Below are positions 27,601-38,760 of a stretch of 64,000 nt of DNA, in pieces; position 1 is the first letter of the stretch, and every line of letters starts with the position of its first letter. Position numbers and translations under genes: made by a program. The stretch is from Pampus argenteus (lineage: Eukaryota; Chordata; Actinopteri; Scombriformes; Stromateidae), in NCBI GenBank assembly GCA_036937835.1, contig CM072866.1, positions 13,648,001 to 13,712,000 on the forward strand, in the 5' to 3' direction. The notes beneath the pieces were generated by a model. It was given only the letters and a program-made list of their open reading frames with translations, made no database searches and had not been told where the DNA came from.

Positions 27601-28261
27601 AGGGCAAAATACAGAAGGGATAAGCTCCTACTCACATCTCAATAATATTCACAGCTCCATATTTCACTTTGATTTTATTCAAATCACATCTCTCTGCCTT
27701 TTCATCTTTTTGTCTCTCTTACTCTCCGTTCCCGGCCTGCTTCTCTGTACAGTCTAGTGAGTGAAGTCTGAGCTAGCTGAGACGCTTGGCCCAAGGCCTT
27801 GTTGCTTTATTTGCATTTCACCATACTCTCCATGTGCCAGGAAAGTGCCACCTGGTGGTGATAACCTCCTACTGCAGCTGTCCCTTCAGTGTGTGTGTAT
27901 CACTGATGTTTGTATCTTGTAAGAGCCATGTAGGTAGCAGCGAGAGTAAGTGTATCCCCGCTGCCCCCCTCCCCCTTCCTTCTCCCTCCCCTGTGTTCCC
28001 CTTCTCTTTCCCTTTCCGTCCTTTGTGCAGCTGTATTTATTTGGGCTGGAGCAGGGCAATGCAGAGACACTGGTCCTTAACACACTCGGGCCCCCACCCC
28101 AGTTGACTCCTTTAAGCTGAGTAGAGATGGAGGTTGACAGGGTAATAATGCTGGTGTCAACACCACTTACTGGACAGTTATATCAGTATCAGCTCGGCAG
28201 GGGGACGTTCACACTCTGTTAGGCTGGGTCGTGAACCGTGCTGGGGCCCCCCAGCCTCAGC

Positions 28262-28263
<2 letters not shown>

Positions 28264-28297
<34 letters not shown>

Positions 28298-28372
28298 CAC
28301 ACACACACACACACACACACTCTCACACACACACACACACACACACACACTCTCACACACACACACACACAC
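28264..28372. repeat. (CA)n array with regularly placed TCTC interruptions
   Basis: CA dinucleotides are interrupted by TCTC at 28295, 28321 and 28351, that is, every 26-30 bases, which suggests duplication of a larger unit. Confidence 0.95.
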
Positions 28373-29821
28373 AGGCCTCTGCTAATGAAGCAACATAGAC
28401 GCTCATGAATGTAAAATGCAACACTTTTATTCTTACATGCACAATATAGAAATAATATGTTGCTAATACTTTGCTCATTAAGTAGTTTTTCTAGATTCAA
28501 GTTTAATCAGCCAAGTCAGCAACACTTTGTATCAGAGCCTTGTGTACTTTGGCTCCTCAACACCTGTCAGCTTGTGGTGTACATTTATGTAAGTGTGTGC
28601 TTGCATGTGCGCACGTCTGACAGTGTTTCTTCTTGTGTCTGTTTAAATTGGATTCTCGCTCTCTGAGCCCTAGCAGCCCTATAGGACTTTGAGCAACTGT
28701 CCAAAAACAAGTCTGTCAGTGTGACTCCAAAGCACAGAATTACATTTATAGTCCTCAATCCATATTAATTATGAATCTGAGTATTAGAGTGCTATTGAAG
28801 GACGCTGTGTCTGCCTTTTATAGCACTGTTCAGATTAACCAAATGGGATATTAAGAATGCTCCCTGTCTCAAAAAGTCTGATTGCTCTACTGGATGTTTT
28901 TGCCACAAAAACTTTTTTTTTAATGTCTTTTGCTTTGCATAAGGCTCCTGAATGAATTCCACGTCTACTTATTTTACTGTCTTCAGATACACATAAAGCT
29001 CTTGATCTCTCACAAGCCTATTTTTATCATGGCATATGAGTGCCATGTTTTTGCAGATTCAAATCCCTGTCTGTTTTATAACTTGGCAGATTTTTTCAGT
29101 ACCAACATTCAACACTTCTCGGATATATTCTCACTTTTGTAAATAACATTATAGCTATTCCATATCCCAAACAAAATTAATTATCCTGAATATCCTGACT
29201 ATTTTATTTTTCACTTCATCTGTTTTTCTATTAATATGCGTATCCCAAATGCTGGCAATATTCAAGCAACAATTTAGAGGACTATAGTGTAACAGACTTG
29301 CCAGAAATGGAATATGATATTTATATTATAATCACCTAAAACAAAGAATCGTTGTGTTTCCATTATCTTATGTCACACTGCCATGTGTACAGTATACCAG
29401 AATGGACACACCAAACACTCTATAGAGGGCCTTAGTTTGAATAGAGGGAATTTGTAGAAATTTTACACACACTGAAACCAGGTCTAGTCATTATTAGTTC
29501 ACACACATAACAGTATATTTACATATGATGTGCAGAATATATCCATATACGTTTTACTCTTTAAATCATTTTTGTCATGTAATGAAGAACATTAAATTGG
29601 TGTAGTTGTATTACTCATGGAATTTCCCAGAAATTGATTTTTGTAGGCCATTTGATAAGCTAATTTAATATAATCTATCCTGTTTTGGGGATACTACCTC
29701 TGGGCCTTCAGCCTAATTATTAGCCTAGCATTTATTGTAGCAGCTTGGAAATACCCTGGTGACTTTACAAAGCCAATATCTTTGAATAAAACGTGTCTCA
29801 AGAAGCAGTTAGGAGACCCAT

Positions 29822-29868
29822 GCAACCCACTGTTGGGTCGCAACCCAGTGATGGAGAAACATTACAGA
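29822..29868. repeat. Possible DNA-transposon terminal fragment
   Basis: The phrase GTTGGGTCGCAACCCAGTGA followed by TGGAGAAACATTAC resembles the GGGTCGCGACCC...GAGAAACACTG terminus of a widespread vertebrate hAT-type non-autonomous element. Only the terminus is visible. It lies 260 bp upstream of the intact hAT insertion. Confidence 0.35.
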
Positions 29869-30284
29869 ATATTGTGTAGCTCTGTCACACCGGGCCACAT
29901 AATCTGCACTGATGGAGCCAAGAGGTGATGGTAGGGTGAGGATAAGAGGATGAATGGAGAGAGAGAGGAACAACAGGAAGGAGTGAAGGGGATAAAGGAG
30001 GAGAGGGGGTATGTATGGGCATCAAGCCAGCCACATGACCCCCCCTCCCCCAAACCTTCACTTAGCACCCCCCGCATCTCACTATCACCCACTCCACCCA
30101 TTCCCTTAGAGTTCATGCATGGTCTAGAGCAGGGGTGCCCAACCAGTCGATCGCGGTCTACCAGTCGATCGCAGGCGGAGTTTCAGTCGATCGCGAATGA
30201 CAAAAAAAAAAAAAAAAAAGTTCGGTAAAGACTAGTGTGTGCGTGCGCAGGCAGCAGTCATTGACGGAGCTGCTTCGTCACAGG

Positions 30285-30922
30285 TATATAATATTATTAC
30301 ACCCTCACCCCCTCAAAATGGAAAACCGAAGCAATTCCTATGATGCAGCTTTTAAGTTGAATGCCATCGATCTGGCTATCCGTGAAGGAAACAGTAAGGA
30401 CACGTCAGCTTGCCGTTAATAAATCTATGCCCTAGATTCATTAACGGCAAGCTGACGTGCAGCCGCGGTGAGACGATATGTGATGAAGATTATCTGACGC
30501 TGTTCAACTCTGTACACAGAAGAAATGAAGTGACAGTGGTTTGGTGTTCATTAGTTTTAAATGCTCAGGAGGAAGATAAGTAGTGACGTGTGGCTTCATT
30601 TCATGGGAGAATGAAGCAACTTTAATAGTTGCGCAGTTGCGCTTTAACAGCGCTGTCACCTTTTCCTCCCGCACACTGCACAATAATGGTTTCAGTACGC
30701 AGGAGGAAGATAAATAAAACCATCAATGACTTTTCTGTTTTGTTTATCAGCACTTTTATTGCCGCGTTTGATGCTGCTTTTATTGCGGCACTGTTCGTAA
30801 ACAATTAGTTCAGTATATGAATAAACACAAAAATATACAAATAGACAAAATATATATTTCATTCCAATTTTAGTTGGTGCGCCTTATATTAAGGGGCACT
30901 CTATAGTCCGGAAAATACGGTA
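30285..30922 (+). mobile_element. Pogo-like element fragment inside the hAT element
   Basis: The right end TAGTCCGGAAAATACGGTA (30904-30922) is the complement of the TACCGTATTTTCCGGACTA terminus found on fish pogo/Tigger-like elements, with a TA at its boundary. An ATG at about 30318 opens MENRSNSYDAAFKLNAIDLA-IREGN, like the N-terminal helix-turn-helix of pogo-type transposases, but the frame ends after about 33 codons. The matching left terminus was not found, so the left boundary is a guess and the insert is truncated or rearranged. Confidence 0.6.
30401..30459. repeat. 59-nt near-perfect hairpin
   Basis: CACGTCAGCTTGCCGTTAAT (30401-30420) and its exact complement (30440-30459) enclose a second 6-bp pairing (AATCTA at 30422-30427, TAGATT at 30433-30438). 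One mismatch and a 5-base loop (TGCCC) complete the structure. It sits where the pogo-like reading frame breaks. Confidence 0.95.
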
Positions 30923-30944
30923 TTTAAAATTTTAAATTCATTCT

Positions 30945-31352
30945 TTGATCGGCAAAGACAGTGTGGAACTTGCTCATTATGAGCGCCGGTTTACTGACTT
31001 TGCGTCCATCGAGCCTGTTGCTCAGTTTCTGTGCTTTCCATTTGGTGGAAATGTTGATGTGGATTGCATTGCGCCCAAAGTAGCCACACTCTTCAGCCTG
31101 GACTCCAGTGCTGTCGAGAATGAAATTCTCACACTGCAAAATGACATTGAGATCAAATGCAGAGCAACACCTGGGATAACAGGCGATTTCTGGAACCTGC
31201 TGCTGGAAGAGAAGTATCCAAACCTCATTCAATGCGCACTGAATATGACTTCCCTTTTTGGATCAACGTATTTGTGTGAGTCTGCCTTTTCACACATGAA
31301 AATAATCAAGTCCAAGTACAGAACCACACTGACTGATAAACTAAGGTACTAA
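30945..31352 (+). pseudogene. hAT transposase fragment (C-terminal part)
   Basis: An open frame of about 135 codons, without a proper ATG, that resembles the C-terminal part of Charlie/ZBED5/GTF2IRD2-type hAT transposases. Seen are ERRFTDFASIEPVAQFLCFP, a FWNLLLEEKYPNL stretch, and the dimerisation-domain motif FGSTYLCESAFSHMK with KSKYRTTLTDK. It lacks the BED finger and catalytic core upstream and stops shortly after LTDK, where family members continue. It is not a functional transposase. Confidence 0.8.
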
Positions 31353-31365
31353 GGTAGAAAAGCGT

Positions 31366-31439
31366 TTATTATTATTATGGTTATTATTAGGCTATTATTA
31401 TTATTATTATTATTAGTAGTAGTAGTAGTTGTAGTAGTA
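31366..31439. repeat. (ATT)n/(AGT)n microsatellite
   Basis: Compound trinucleotide repeat inside the hAT element, directly after the end of the transposase fragment. Confidence 0.9.
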
Positions 31440-31924
31440 TCTTGAATGACATATTCATATCATATCCATACACTTAGAGGAGTATTTTATCTGTCTTACA
31501 GATTCATTTAAATCCAACTGCTGGTTTCCCATTGCCACTCTCCAGTGAAATTTTCATTTTGAAATATTGGACTTCTCTTCTCCTCCTTCCTCCTTTTGGA
31601 GTGTTCTTTTCTGTAGGTGTGTGTGTGTGTGGTTGAAAGAGAGAGAGACGATGTGCCTCTGAAGTTCTGTTATGGACAACCTAATTGTGACATGTTGATC
31701 AGCTAATTTTTTGTGCATTTATACTGCCTATTCTCCTTCTGTACAAATAAAAACTTAACTACGTGTCATCTGCGATTGCGGCTCCATGTTTGAATTATTG
31801 CCCGGCCCTTGATCTTGACTTGGTAGATCTCGGCATGCCATCAACTTCAAAAGTAGATCTTGGTTAAAAAAAGGTTGGGCACCCCTGGTCTAGAGAGTCT
31901 CTCTCACTTTCTTTTGCCCCTTTT

Positions 31925-32100
31925 CATATCCTCCTTGCGCCCAGCCTTGTAATCCCCCCTCCCTCCCTCCCTCTCTCCCTCCCTCTGCTCTTCCCTCCAC
32001 TCCTTCCCTTTGCTCTTCTCTTCTCCTCCTCCCCTCCATGCCTCTCTCTCTTTCTTTCCATCCCTCCCCTCCTCTCTCAGCATCCCTCTCTCCTGGGTCT
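31925..32100. repeat. Pyrimidine-rich tract (CCCT/CTTC)
   Basis: About 175 bases of nearly pure C/T on the plus strand starting just after the hAT element. Confidence 0.85.
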
Positions 32101-32204
32101 TCTTGCCGTGGTGTGGTACTGTTGGCAGAGCGTGGGCGCAGGCGGCACACAGACGGGAGCACAGATGGGCAGCAAGCTGCGCAGGGCGGCCAGGCACACC
32201 TGCT

Positions 32205-32205
<1 letters not shown>

Positions 32206-32247
<42 letters not shown>
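32206..32247. repeat. (CA)n microsatellite
   Basis: About 21 CA units. Confidence 0.95.
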
Positions 32248-32248
<1 letters not shown>

Positions 32249-32369
32249 CCCTACTCTGCCACCTCACAACACAGCCTGCCTGGCACAGTGATACAGGGAC
32301 ACAAACACAAATACACACACGTGCATACATATATTTGTACATACATTCATTTGTACATCCATATAACTC

Positions 32370-32925
32370 CACCAAAAGAGACTGGGCAAAAATGGTCCAA
32401 GACAAAACCACTGCTGAGAAAAAGAACAATAAGGCTCCAGAAAACATCTTAATGATTCAGGAGTCTTGAATCAAGACTTTTGGGAAAACATGTTTTTGGG
32501 GAATTTGTCTGTCCCATTAAATCTGGTCTATAAGTATCACTGCATTTCAGAAACAAATGCATATCAACAGTAAAATATGGTTGTTGTAGTGTGATGGTCT
32601 AGGGCTGTTTGCTGCTTCAGGACCTGGAAGACTTGCTGTGATAAATGGAACCATGAATTCTGTTGCTGCTAAGGGTCCAACCAGTTGTTCGGTTTAGGGG
32701 GCAAACACTTATTCATAAGGCCATGTCAGTTTGGATTTTGTTTTTGTTTTATTTTTTTCCCCATATTTATTATAAAAACCTTCATTTAAAAACTTTATTT
32801 TGTGTTTACTAGTGTTATCTTTGACTATTTAAATTAGTTTGATCTGAAACATTTAAGTGTGACAAACAAAAAAATGTGCAAAAAATAAATCAGAAAGGGG
32901 CCAAACACTTTTTCACACCACTGTA
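32370..32925 (+). mobile_element. Tc1-like transposon relic, internally deleted
   Basis: The right end GGGGCCAAACACTTTTTCAC then ACCACTGTA (ending 32925) is the terminal repeat of a common fish Tc1-like family. Inside are pieces of its transposase gene in order, for example the text GTGTGATGGTCTAGGGCTGT followed by TTGCTGCTTCAGGACCTGGA (about 32590-32630) and CTGCTAAGGGTCCAACCAGT (about 32666). Between these the catalytic middle is missing. The left terminal repeat is not visible. It is inactive. Confidence 0.85.
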
Positions 32926-35900
32926 CAGTCTAAATGTTTGTGCATAGACATATTTGTACATTAAGAGTGTATAAACTGTGCAAACATGTATTGATATTTA
33001 CTCATATCTCTTAATCCCATTATAGAATACAATATTTTAGCTTCCATACTTTTTTTCACTCATAAGATTTTAAGTTTCCCTTTTTAAGTTTTTACTTCTT
33101 ACATTTGAAAAAGGCCATGTTCTCACACTTCTGGTTTACCACATGGGGATTTGGTTAACACCTTGCACAAAAAGCAGATACACACATATACAATAAGCAG
33201 AAGCAGTGATAAATACTTGTCAATACTAAACCAGAAATATTCCCTCATATGACACACTTAAATAATTAAAAAATATATAACAGGAAAATATATATAATTA
33301 TATATAAAAATAATAAAATAACATACAATAAAAGAGTGGAGTGAACATCTGTGTGGGATAGCCAGGGGGATTAGGAGGGTTTGGAACATTTTAAGCGCAT
33401 TAAGGATTAAAAAAAGGTCAGAATGTTTAGCAACATACCGATAAACCTCTTAAGCGAAACCCAATTGGGAGGCTGTACTGCGTTATTCTGTGTTTTGGGG
33501 AAGAGGAGGAGGGGGGAGAAGGAGGGGGAGAGTAGAGTTGACATTTGTTCCAACAAGGAGGGGAATCTCAGTGAAGCGATAGTCTAAGCACATATACGTA
33601 GTTAGTGCTTGCACACACACATATGGACTTGTGCTGGTTGGATGAGGCTACACAGCATATTAGCTCACTTGTTCGTTTGTGTGGATGCACTTGTCACTTT
33701 GTTTAGTTTTGACCTTGACCTTTACTTTGGTTTTATGCCATGTTAACAATCATTAAATCATACATTTCCACATTTTAATTAGTGCGTTTTCAGTTTTGGG
33801 TGCTTTTAGGTTATGTTTGAACGTGTTTTAATCTACTCAGCAGAGCTTTAGTTCCCTGCTTTGCTCTGCTCCACTGGCTGTCGGCTGGCCACAAAGACTG
33901 ACAAACTAGAAACTCTGTCTAACCTCTCACACCAGTCAGTCAACAGCACAATCCAACAGGTCACTGAGCCAAAGCCTAATCCACAATTGATCATTAGTTG
34001 GTTTGTGGGAACTTTGATAGACAGGGAAACAGACTAGTCTGTCTTTTCTGATCCTGGCGATCAGCAGTGCAGCAAGTGAGGATAGAGTAGTAAGGAAAAT
34101 GAATGAGAGCAAACAAGGTGGAGTGTAGGTTGACGACAAGGAAAAAGCTGCTTAGAGAAGACCAGATTTCATATATGACAAAAATGATGAGGGGGAGAAT
34201 GTAGTATAAATGGTAAGGCAACATAAATATGTGTGAGAGAAAGACCACAGTGGCGAGCACAGTATGTCAAGGCCATGATGATGGTTATATACACATTTGG
34301 AAGGAACAGAAAAGCATCGGCATCCCATTTAGTCAAATTTAGGTATTTTCTCCCGGGTTGTGGTCACTCTTTATTCACTTTGGTTCTACGGTAAAATATT
34401 AACTGTGCAAAAGTATGTTTGTTTGTTTTTTTGTCTTATCATTTTTTGAAAATGTGCTTTTTACCAGTGTCAAGTGGACTGGAGTTTTAAGATATTTTAT
34501 AAAACAGGTGAGACAGGTGTAGATGACATATGCACCAAGTCAGGCCCAAAGTACAAAAGCTTTTAAAGAGAAAAACTCTATTTGTGATGGTGATGATGGT
34601 TTTTCGATTTCATTCGCAGCAATTGTCAAACATGGTTATTAGAAAATGAGCATATCCCTAATTCATACAGTCCAACACATGCTTCTTGTTTATCAAATGC
34701 ATATCATCAGATCACAGTGTGTACTTTCAGTTTGTATGTGTCTAAGTTATGTCAAATTTGCTGGTTTTAAAGGGGATGCAGGGTAGACTGAAAGGTTGCT
34801 GGTGGTGGAGGGGCATCCGGGGAGGTGGGGGAGTGCTGCAGGACTAACATTGGGGTTGCTGAAGGGAGGGCTTTCGGGGGCTGTGTTAGGAAGATAAGGG
34901 GCTGGATGTGTGGTTAGAAGGGTGGTTGGGGATGGTTAGAGGGGGTTGTGGCTGCTGTTGTAGGCTGCAGCTGGCAGAGCAGTGATAACCAGTAAGCAGA
35001 CCTCCTCTGTTGTACCTCCCTCTCTTCCCCTGTCCTCCGTACTTCTGTACCCATGATCGGTGTTGAACTTAACAGTGGCACTGATTTCCAATAAGTGATG
35101 TCGCACTGTGTTTTTGCCACAGTGTTAGGTGGCTAATGCTTGAATTCTTCTTGGCCAAACTCTAGTAAAACTAGCTAGGCCATGTTATTGTAAGTATTAT
35201 AAAGTACTGTAAATATACTGTCACTTTCTATGAACTGTCTTCTTTTTTGTAGACAGCACACACATAACTTCAGCCCATATGATTGAACTGAATTTAAAAA
35301 GGAAAACATAGAAATATCTGTTTTACACCTATAGTATGTATCCTTCTGTATTGTGTGCTCTGAGAGCTAGTGTGGTTTGGCCTGACGAGTCCTGAGGGTG
35401 ACTGAGGACAGCTATCAGTGTCCCTTCTATTGCACATATCTGCCTGACAGTCTCTTATCTACTGTAGCCTCAGTGCTCACCCTTTTTCACACCATTACAT
35501 GTTGGGGTCATAAAAAGCCAATAAAAGGAACAGTAAGGGCAAGGTTTCCAATTGGAGGTTTTTTCCTAAATGTGATATGTCCGCATTGAAAACCAATTGT
35601 TCACTTTTACACTGTAAGATATACAGAACATGATTCCAATGTAGGGAATATTATCTTAGTCTAAAGAAAAGCCTCCAACTGAATGATGTATATAAATAAA
35701 CACAATCAACATTTCATAACTGCAGAGCATGACATTTTGCAGTAAATGCTCCATTTTTAGTATTCCACTATACTTCATTTAGGTAGTAGATGTGATAATA
35801 AAATAATAAAAGCCTGTGTCACTTTGGAAACTTTACTCCTGATATTTGTACCTTGAACTACCATCTGTGATGGTCCGTTCTCTTGAAGTCTTGTGAAGCT

Positions 35901-36179
35901 TTGTGGCAGCAAAGTGTCCTCTGTAACACACATATTAGACTATCAGATATCTCTCAAGCATACTATACATACAGTAAGGTTGCTGTGTGTCCAACCAGTG
36001 CATGTATGGTGTAAGAAATAGAGTGTTTACAATATTGTAGAGCCCCGTGGTGAAATACTACATGACGGTAAAAAGTCGAGTGAAGTCAGGTTGTTTTCTC
36101 AACAGCTTTCATTGGCCATCATATATGTTTACTCTTGAGTGTGTACCTCAATGTTTGTCCACGTATGAGTGTGTGTTTG

Positions 36180-36480
36180 AATGTGTCTGGGTGTGCGCGC
36201 AACGGGGGCGCAGCCTCGTATGTTTGGAGTGAGTGCCGTCAGTTAGCTGGAATGTGGCGCTACCGCCAATGCTAAGATGGCTGCCAAAGCTCTAAGATGG
36301 CTGCCAGGATCACACCCAGTCAGTGAGAGACGGAGAAGAGTGAGAGATTCTGCATGAGAGGAGAAAGAGAAGAAAGAAGCTCTCTTTCATTTCTGTGTTC
36401 TCTTCTTTCTTTCATTCTCAATCTCGTCTGTCTCGCCTCTCTCTGTGGATAAGCACTTCGTAGGCAGCGAGACAGGTCTG
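36180..36480 (+). promoter_or_regulatory. Promoter-like block with tandem YY1-type motifs
   Basis: A comparatively GC-rich, CpG-containing stretch (GTGTGCGCGCAACGGGGGCG at about 36189) is followed by two copies of CTAAGATGGCTGCCA (36272-36286 and 36292-36306), 20 bp apart. AAGATGGCNGCC in sense orientation just downstream of a start site is a known YY1 promoter motif. It lies 1.9 kb before nfix exon 3, so a promoter here could make a transcript lacking the DNA-binding domain. Purely inferred. Confidence 0.4.
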
Positions 36481-37000
36481 TTATTGTTTCTGCTCAGTAA
36501 TCTGTGGCTTAGTGTGGCTGCAAGGCAAGTGCTGCTGGCAGGAGTTTGTGTGCTCTGTTATCACCTACTGCCTGCAGATAAACACCTCCTTTAGCTAGCT
36601 TGCTAGCTAGCTATAGCATAGTTAGGCCTGAATGGATAGCCAATAGCATTACACCCCCACCACACACACACACACACACACCAGTCCTGGAAACTGAGCT
36701 CAGTCTCAATTACTGACTCAGACCTGTGGCCACAAAGGTTGATGCAATTCATCAAGCTGCCTATCCTTATATTCATAAACATGATGCATCCTCACAAGTG
36801 ACATCTTCTTTCACAACTTGGACAGGAATTCTACCTCTTTAGACCAATTTATTTTGTCCTTAATCTTACAAAACCTCATCTTGCATCCACTTTCAGCCTG
36901 AAGCTCCTTCAGTTCTAATTGTGGCCTTTTGTTGCCAAGACTTGGCATGTTTTTGTCTGCGAGTGAGTGAAACCCAGTGCAACCATAGACCAGTCATAAC

Positions 37001-37002
<2 letters not shown>

Positions 37003-37034
<32 letters not shown>
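37003..37034. repeat. (GT)n microsatellite
   Basis: 16 GT units. Confidence 0.95.
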
Positions 37035-37036
<2 letters not shown>

Positions 37037-38172
37037 ATTTGTGTTGCTTAAGTTTCCCTCAACTTTGAATTACTCTGCCTCAAATCTTTCGGGGCACCCA
37101 GACTGGCATAGTCACAGACCAGTGAAACCAGTGAAACTGGTCTGTGTGTGACACAAACTGATGCTAACTGTGTCCTGAGTTAATAACTACAAACTTTATA
37201 ACGATTGTTGTTAACTTGACTTGATGAGATCAAGGTAGTTGCATTTTTGGTTTGTCCCATCAGCATCGGAGCTGGGAGGCTACACCAAGGAACGTTGTAT
37301 AGGTTTCATAGGTTTGATGGTGTTTCCCCCTTTGCACACAACTAACTTTTTACATATATTGCATTTAGCTGCATTTTTTACTAAATTTAGTAAAGTGAAC
37401 CCATGCTTTTGAACATTTTGCCCTGTAAGCTATGATTGGAGAGCACAGAATGTAAACACACAGTTATGCAATGTGAAATGAAGCCACATGACGTCGACAG
37501 CTTTGTCATCATTAGGGGATGGTTAGGAATTTGAAAATGTCAGCTATGTTATAATGAATTATTATTACATAAATATAAATAACAGCTCTATTTGCCCAGG
37601 AGCTTTTCAATATTTCGGTACTTACCAGTCAGGAATCAGCACCAATTTAGTACCAGTTCTCGAAACCCATAATTAAAACATGTATTAGAGTATGAAACAG
37701 AAATTAGGGAAAGAAACAGATTGAGTGAGAGTGTGCATGATTGTGTGGGTGTGTGTATAAGGTGTTCTGTTTACGCAGACTAAATCCCTACCAGCAAGAA
37801 GGTATTAAATAGGATTAGAGCGAGGGATATGATTGCGTGGTTAGATACTTAATGACATAGCAGCACATTATAAATCATTGCACCTTAAGTCAGGAGGGAC
37901 AGCGGGAGATGGGAGAGAACATTCTTAGATACAAGACTGTCACACAAAAATGTGTGAATTCCCACACACACACACATACTCACAAGATGAATACCATACC
38001 CCAGCACATACTGCTTATTCCCTCTTACACCAGTCTTGGCAGAATGGATACATAACTATGATTCACTAAGACATTGTTCACTTACCAGTATGTTTTTCAT
38101 TACTTTTTTATCAGATCAGATCATAATCATTATTTCTCTGCTCCTCCCCTCCTTGTCTCTGTTTATGTGCAG

Positions 38173-38235
38173 AATCTGGACAATCAGACAGCTCCAGCCA
38201 ACAAGGGGACACAGACATCAAACCACCGCCCAATG
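38173..38235 (+). CDS. nfix: nfix exon 3 (63 nt)
   Basis: NFIX is a sequence-specific nuclear transcription factor that binds TTGGC(N5)GCCAA as a dimer. This exon begins just after its N-terminal DNA-binding domain. It starts with two bases that complete a Glu codon from the previous exon, then reads SGQSDSS-SQQGDTDIKPPPN and ends with one base of a Gly codon. The family sequence at this place is [22 protein letters not shown], from memory of NFIX. The acceptor is AG at 38171 and the donor is GTAGGT at 38236. The next exon matches in phase (1 base + 2 bases). A CA microsatellite starts six bases into the following intron. Confidence 0.95.
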
Positions 38236-38240
38236 GTAGG

Positions 38241-38299
38241 TACACACACACACACACACATACACACACCACACACACACGCACACACATACACACACC
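38241..38299. repeat. (CA)n microsatellite at the exon 3 donor
   Basis: An imperfect CA array starting at intron position +6 of nfix intron 3, directly after GTAGG. Confidence 0.95.
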
Positions 38300-38562
38300 C
38301 ATGTCCAAACACTGTCAAATCACCATACTAGAATTGATTCCATCATGCTTATCAGTCTTAACATATTCCAATTATGGATCCAATTAGCAAACACACTCAC
38401 AGATGTTGATCCACAAACATAGTTGCAGATGGTCGCTGTCTCAAAGGGATGTGATTTCCAAGGTTTCTCCCCATTTTTTGAGCACAATTTAATGAATTTC
38501 TGATTAAGTGTTTTTTTTTTCTTCTTTGTGTGTGTCTCATTCACATCCTTTTATCTCTGCAG

Positions 38563-38637
38563 GGCACCTGAGTTTCCAGGACTGCTTTGTCACCTCAGGA
38601 GTGTGGAACGTAGCGGAGCTGGTCAGAGTGTCGCAGA
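38563..38637 (+). CDS. nfix: nfix exon 4 (75 nt)
   Basis: Continues the NFIX reading frame with GHLSFQDCFVTSG, then VWNVAELVRVSQ, which is almost identical to mammalian NFIX (VTSGVWNVTELVRVSQ). This segment follows the DNA-binding domain and is diagnostic for NFIX within the NFI family; NFIA and NFIB have FVKSGVFNVSELVRVS. The acceptor is CTGCAG and the donor is GTAAGT at 38638. The exon begins with two bases of the shared Gly codon and ends with one base of a Thr codon completed in exon 5. The downstream intron is very short (123 nt). Confidence 0.97.
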
Positions 38638-38760
38638 GTAAGTTGCAAAAGCAATGACTTGAAAAATTATTGCAGAACATATTATATACATATATAATAT
38701 ACATGTCATGTCAACATCTCTCCTTCTTTCTGTTTTCTCAATTTCCTCTATCCCTATTAG

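Larger units (their letters stand above)
30130..31887 (+). mobile_element. hAT-superfamily transposon, non-autonomous, with perfect ends
   Basis: Perfect 15-bp inverted ends (CAGGGGTGCCCAACC at 30130 and its complement ending at 31887) are flanked by a perfect 8-bp target duplication, GTCTAGAG (30122-30129 and 31888-31895). An 8-bp duplication is the hallmark of hAT elements. The interior keeps only the C-terminal part of a transposase and an inserted pogo-like fragment, then (ATT)n/(AGT)n repeats and an AATAAA near 31746. The intact duplication suggests a fairly recent insertion into this nfix intron. Confidence 0.93.
1..38172 (+). other. nfix: 3' part of the large nfix intron before exon 3
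   Basis: No coding exon was found here. The NFI DNA-binding-domain exon, about 530 bp in vertebrates, would be obvious as a long conserved frame and is absent, so it must lie upstream of the window. The frames visible in this stretch run through microsatellites and low-complexity pyrimidine tracts and look spurious. The intron ends in a usual acceptor (AG at 38171-38172). It contains the repeats and transposons listed separately, and several unique non-repetitive blocks (about 2440-2900, 8690-8975, 12000-12120, 33360-33480, 36180-36480) that could be regulatory. Long introns with enhancers are usual for NFI genes, but no enhancer is proven here. Confidence 0.85.

Noticed and set aside
31890..32447. 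185-codon open frame on the minus strand
   Set aside because: Runs through the (CA)n array and the pyrimidine tract, giving Val-Cys and Glu-Gly-Arg repeats. Not protein-like.
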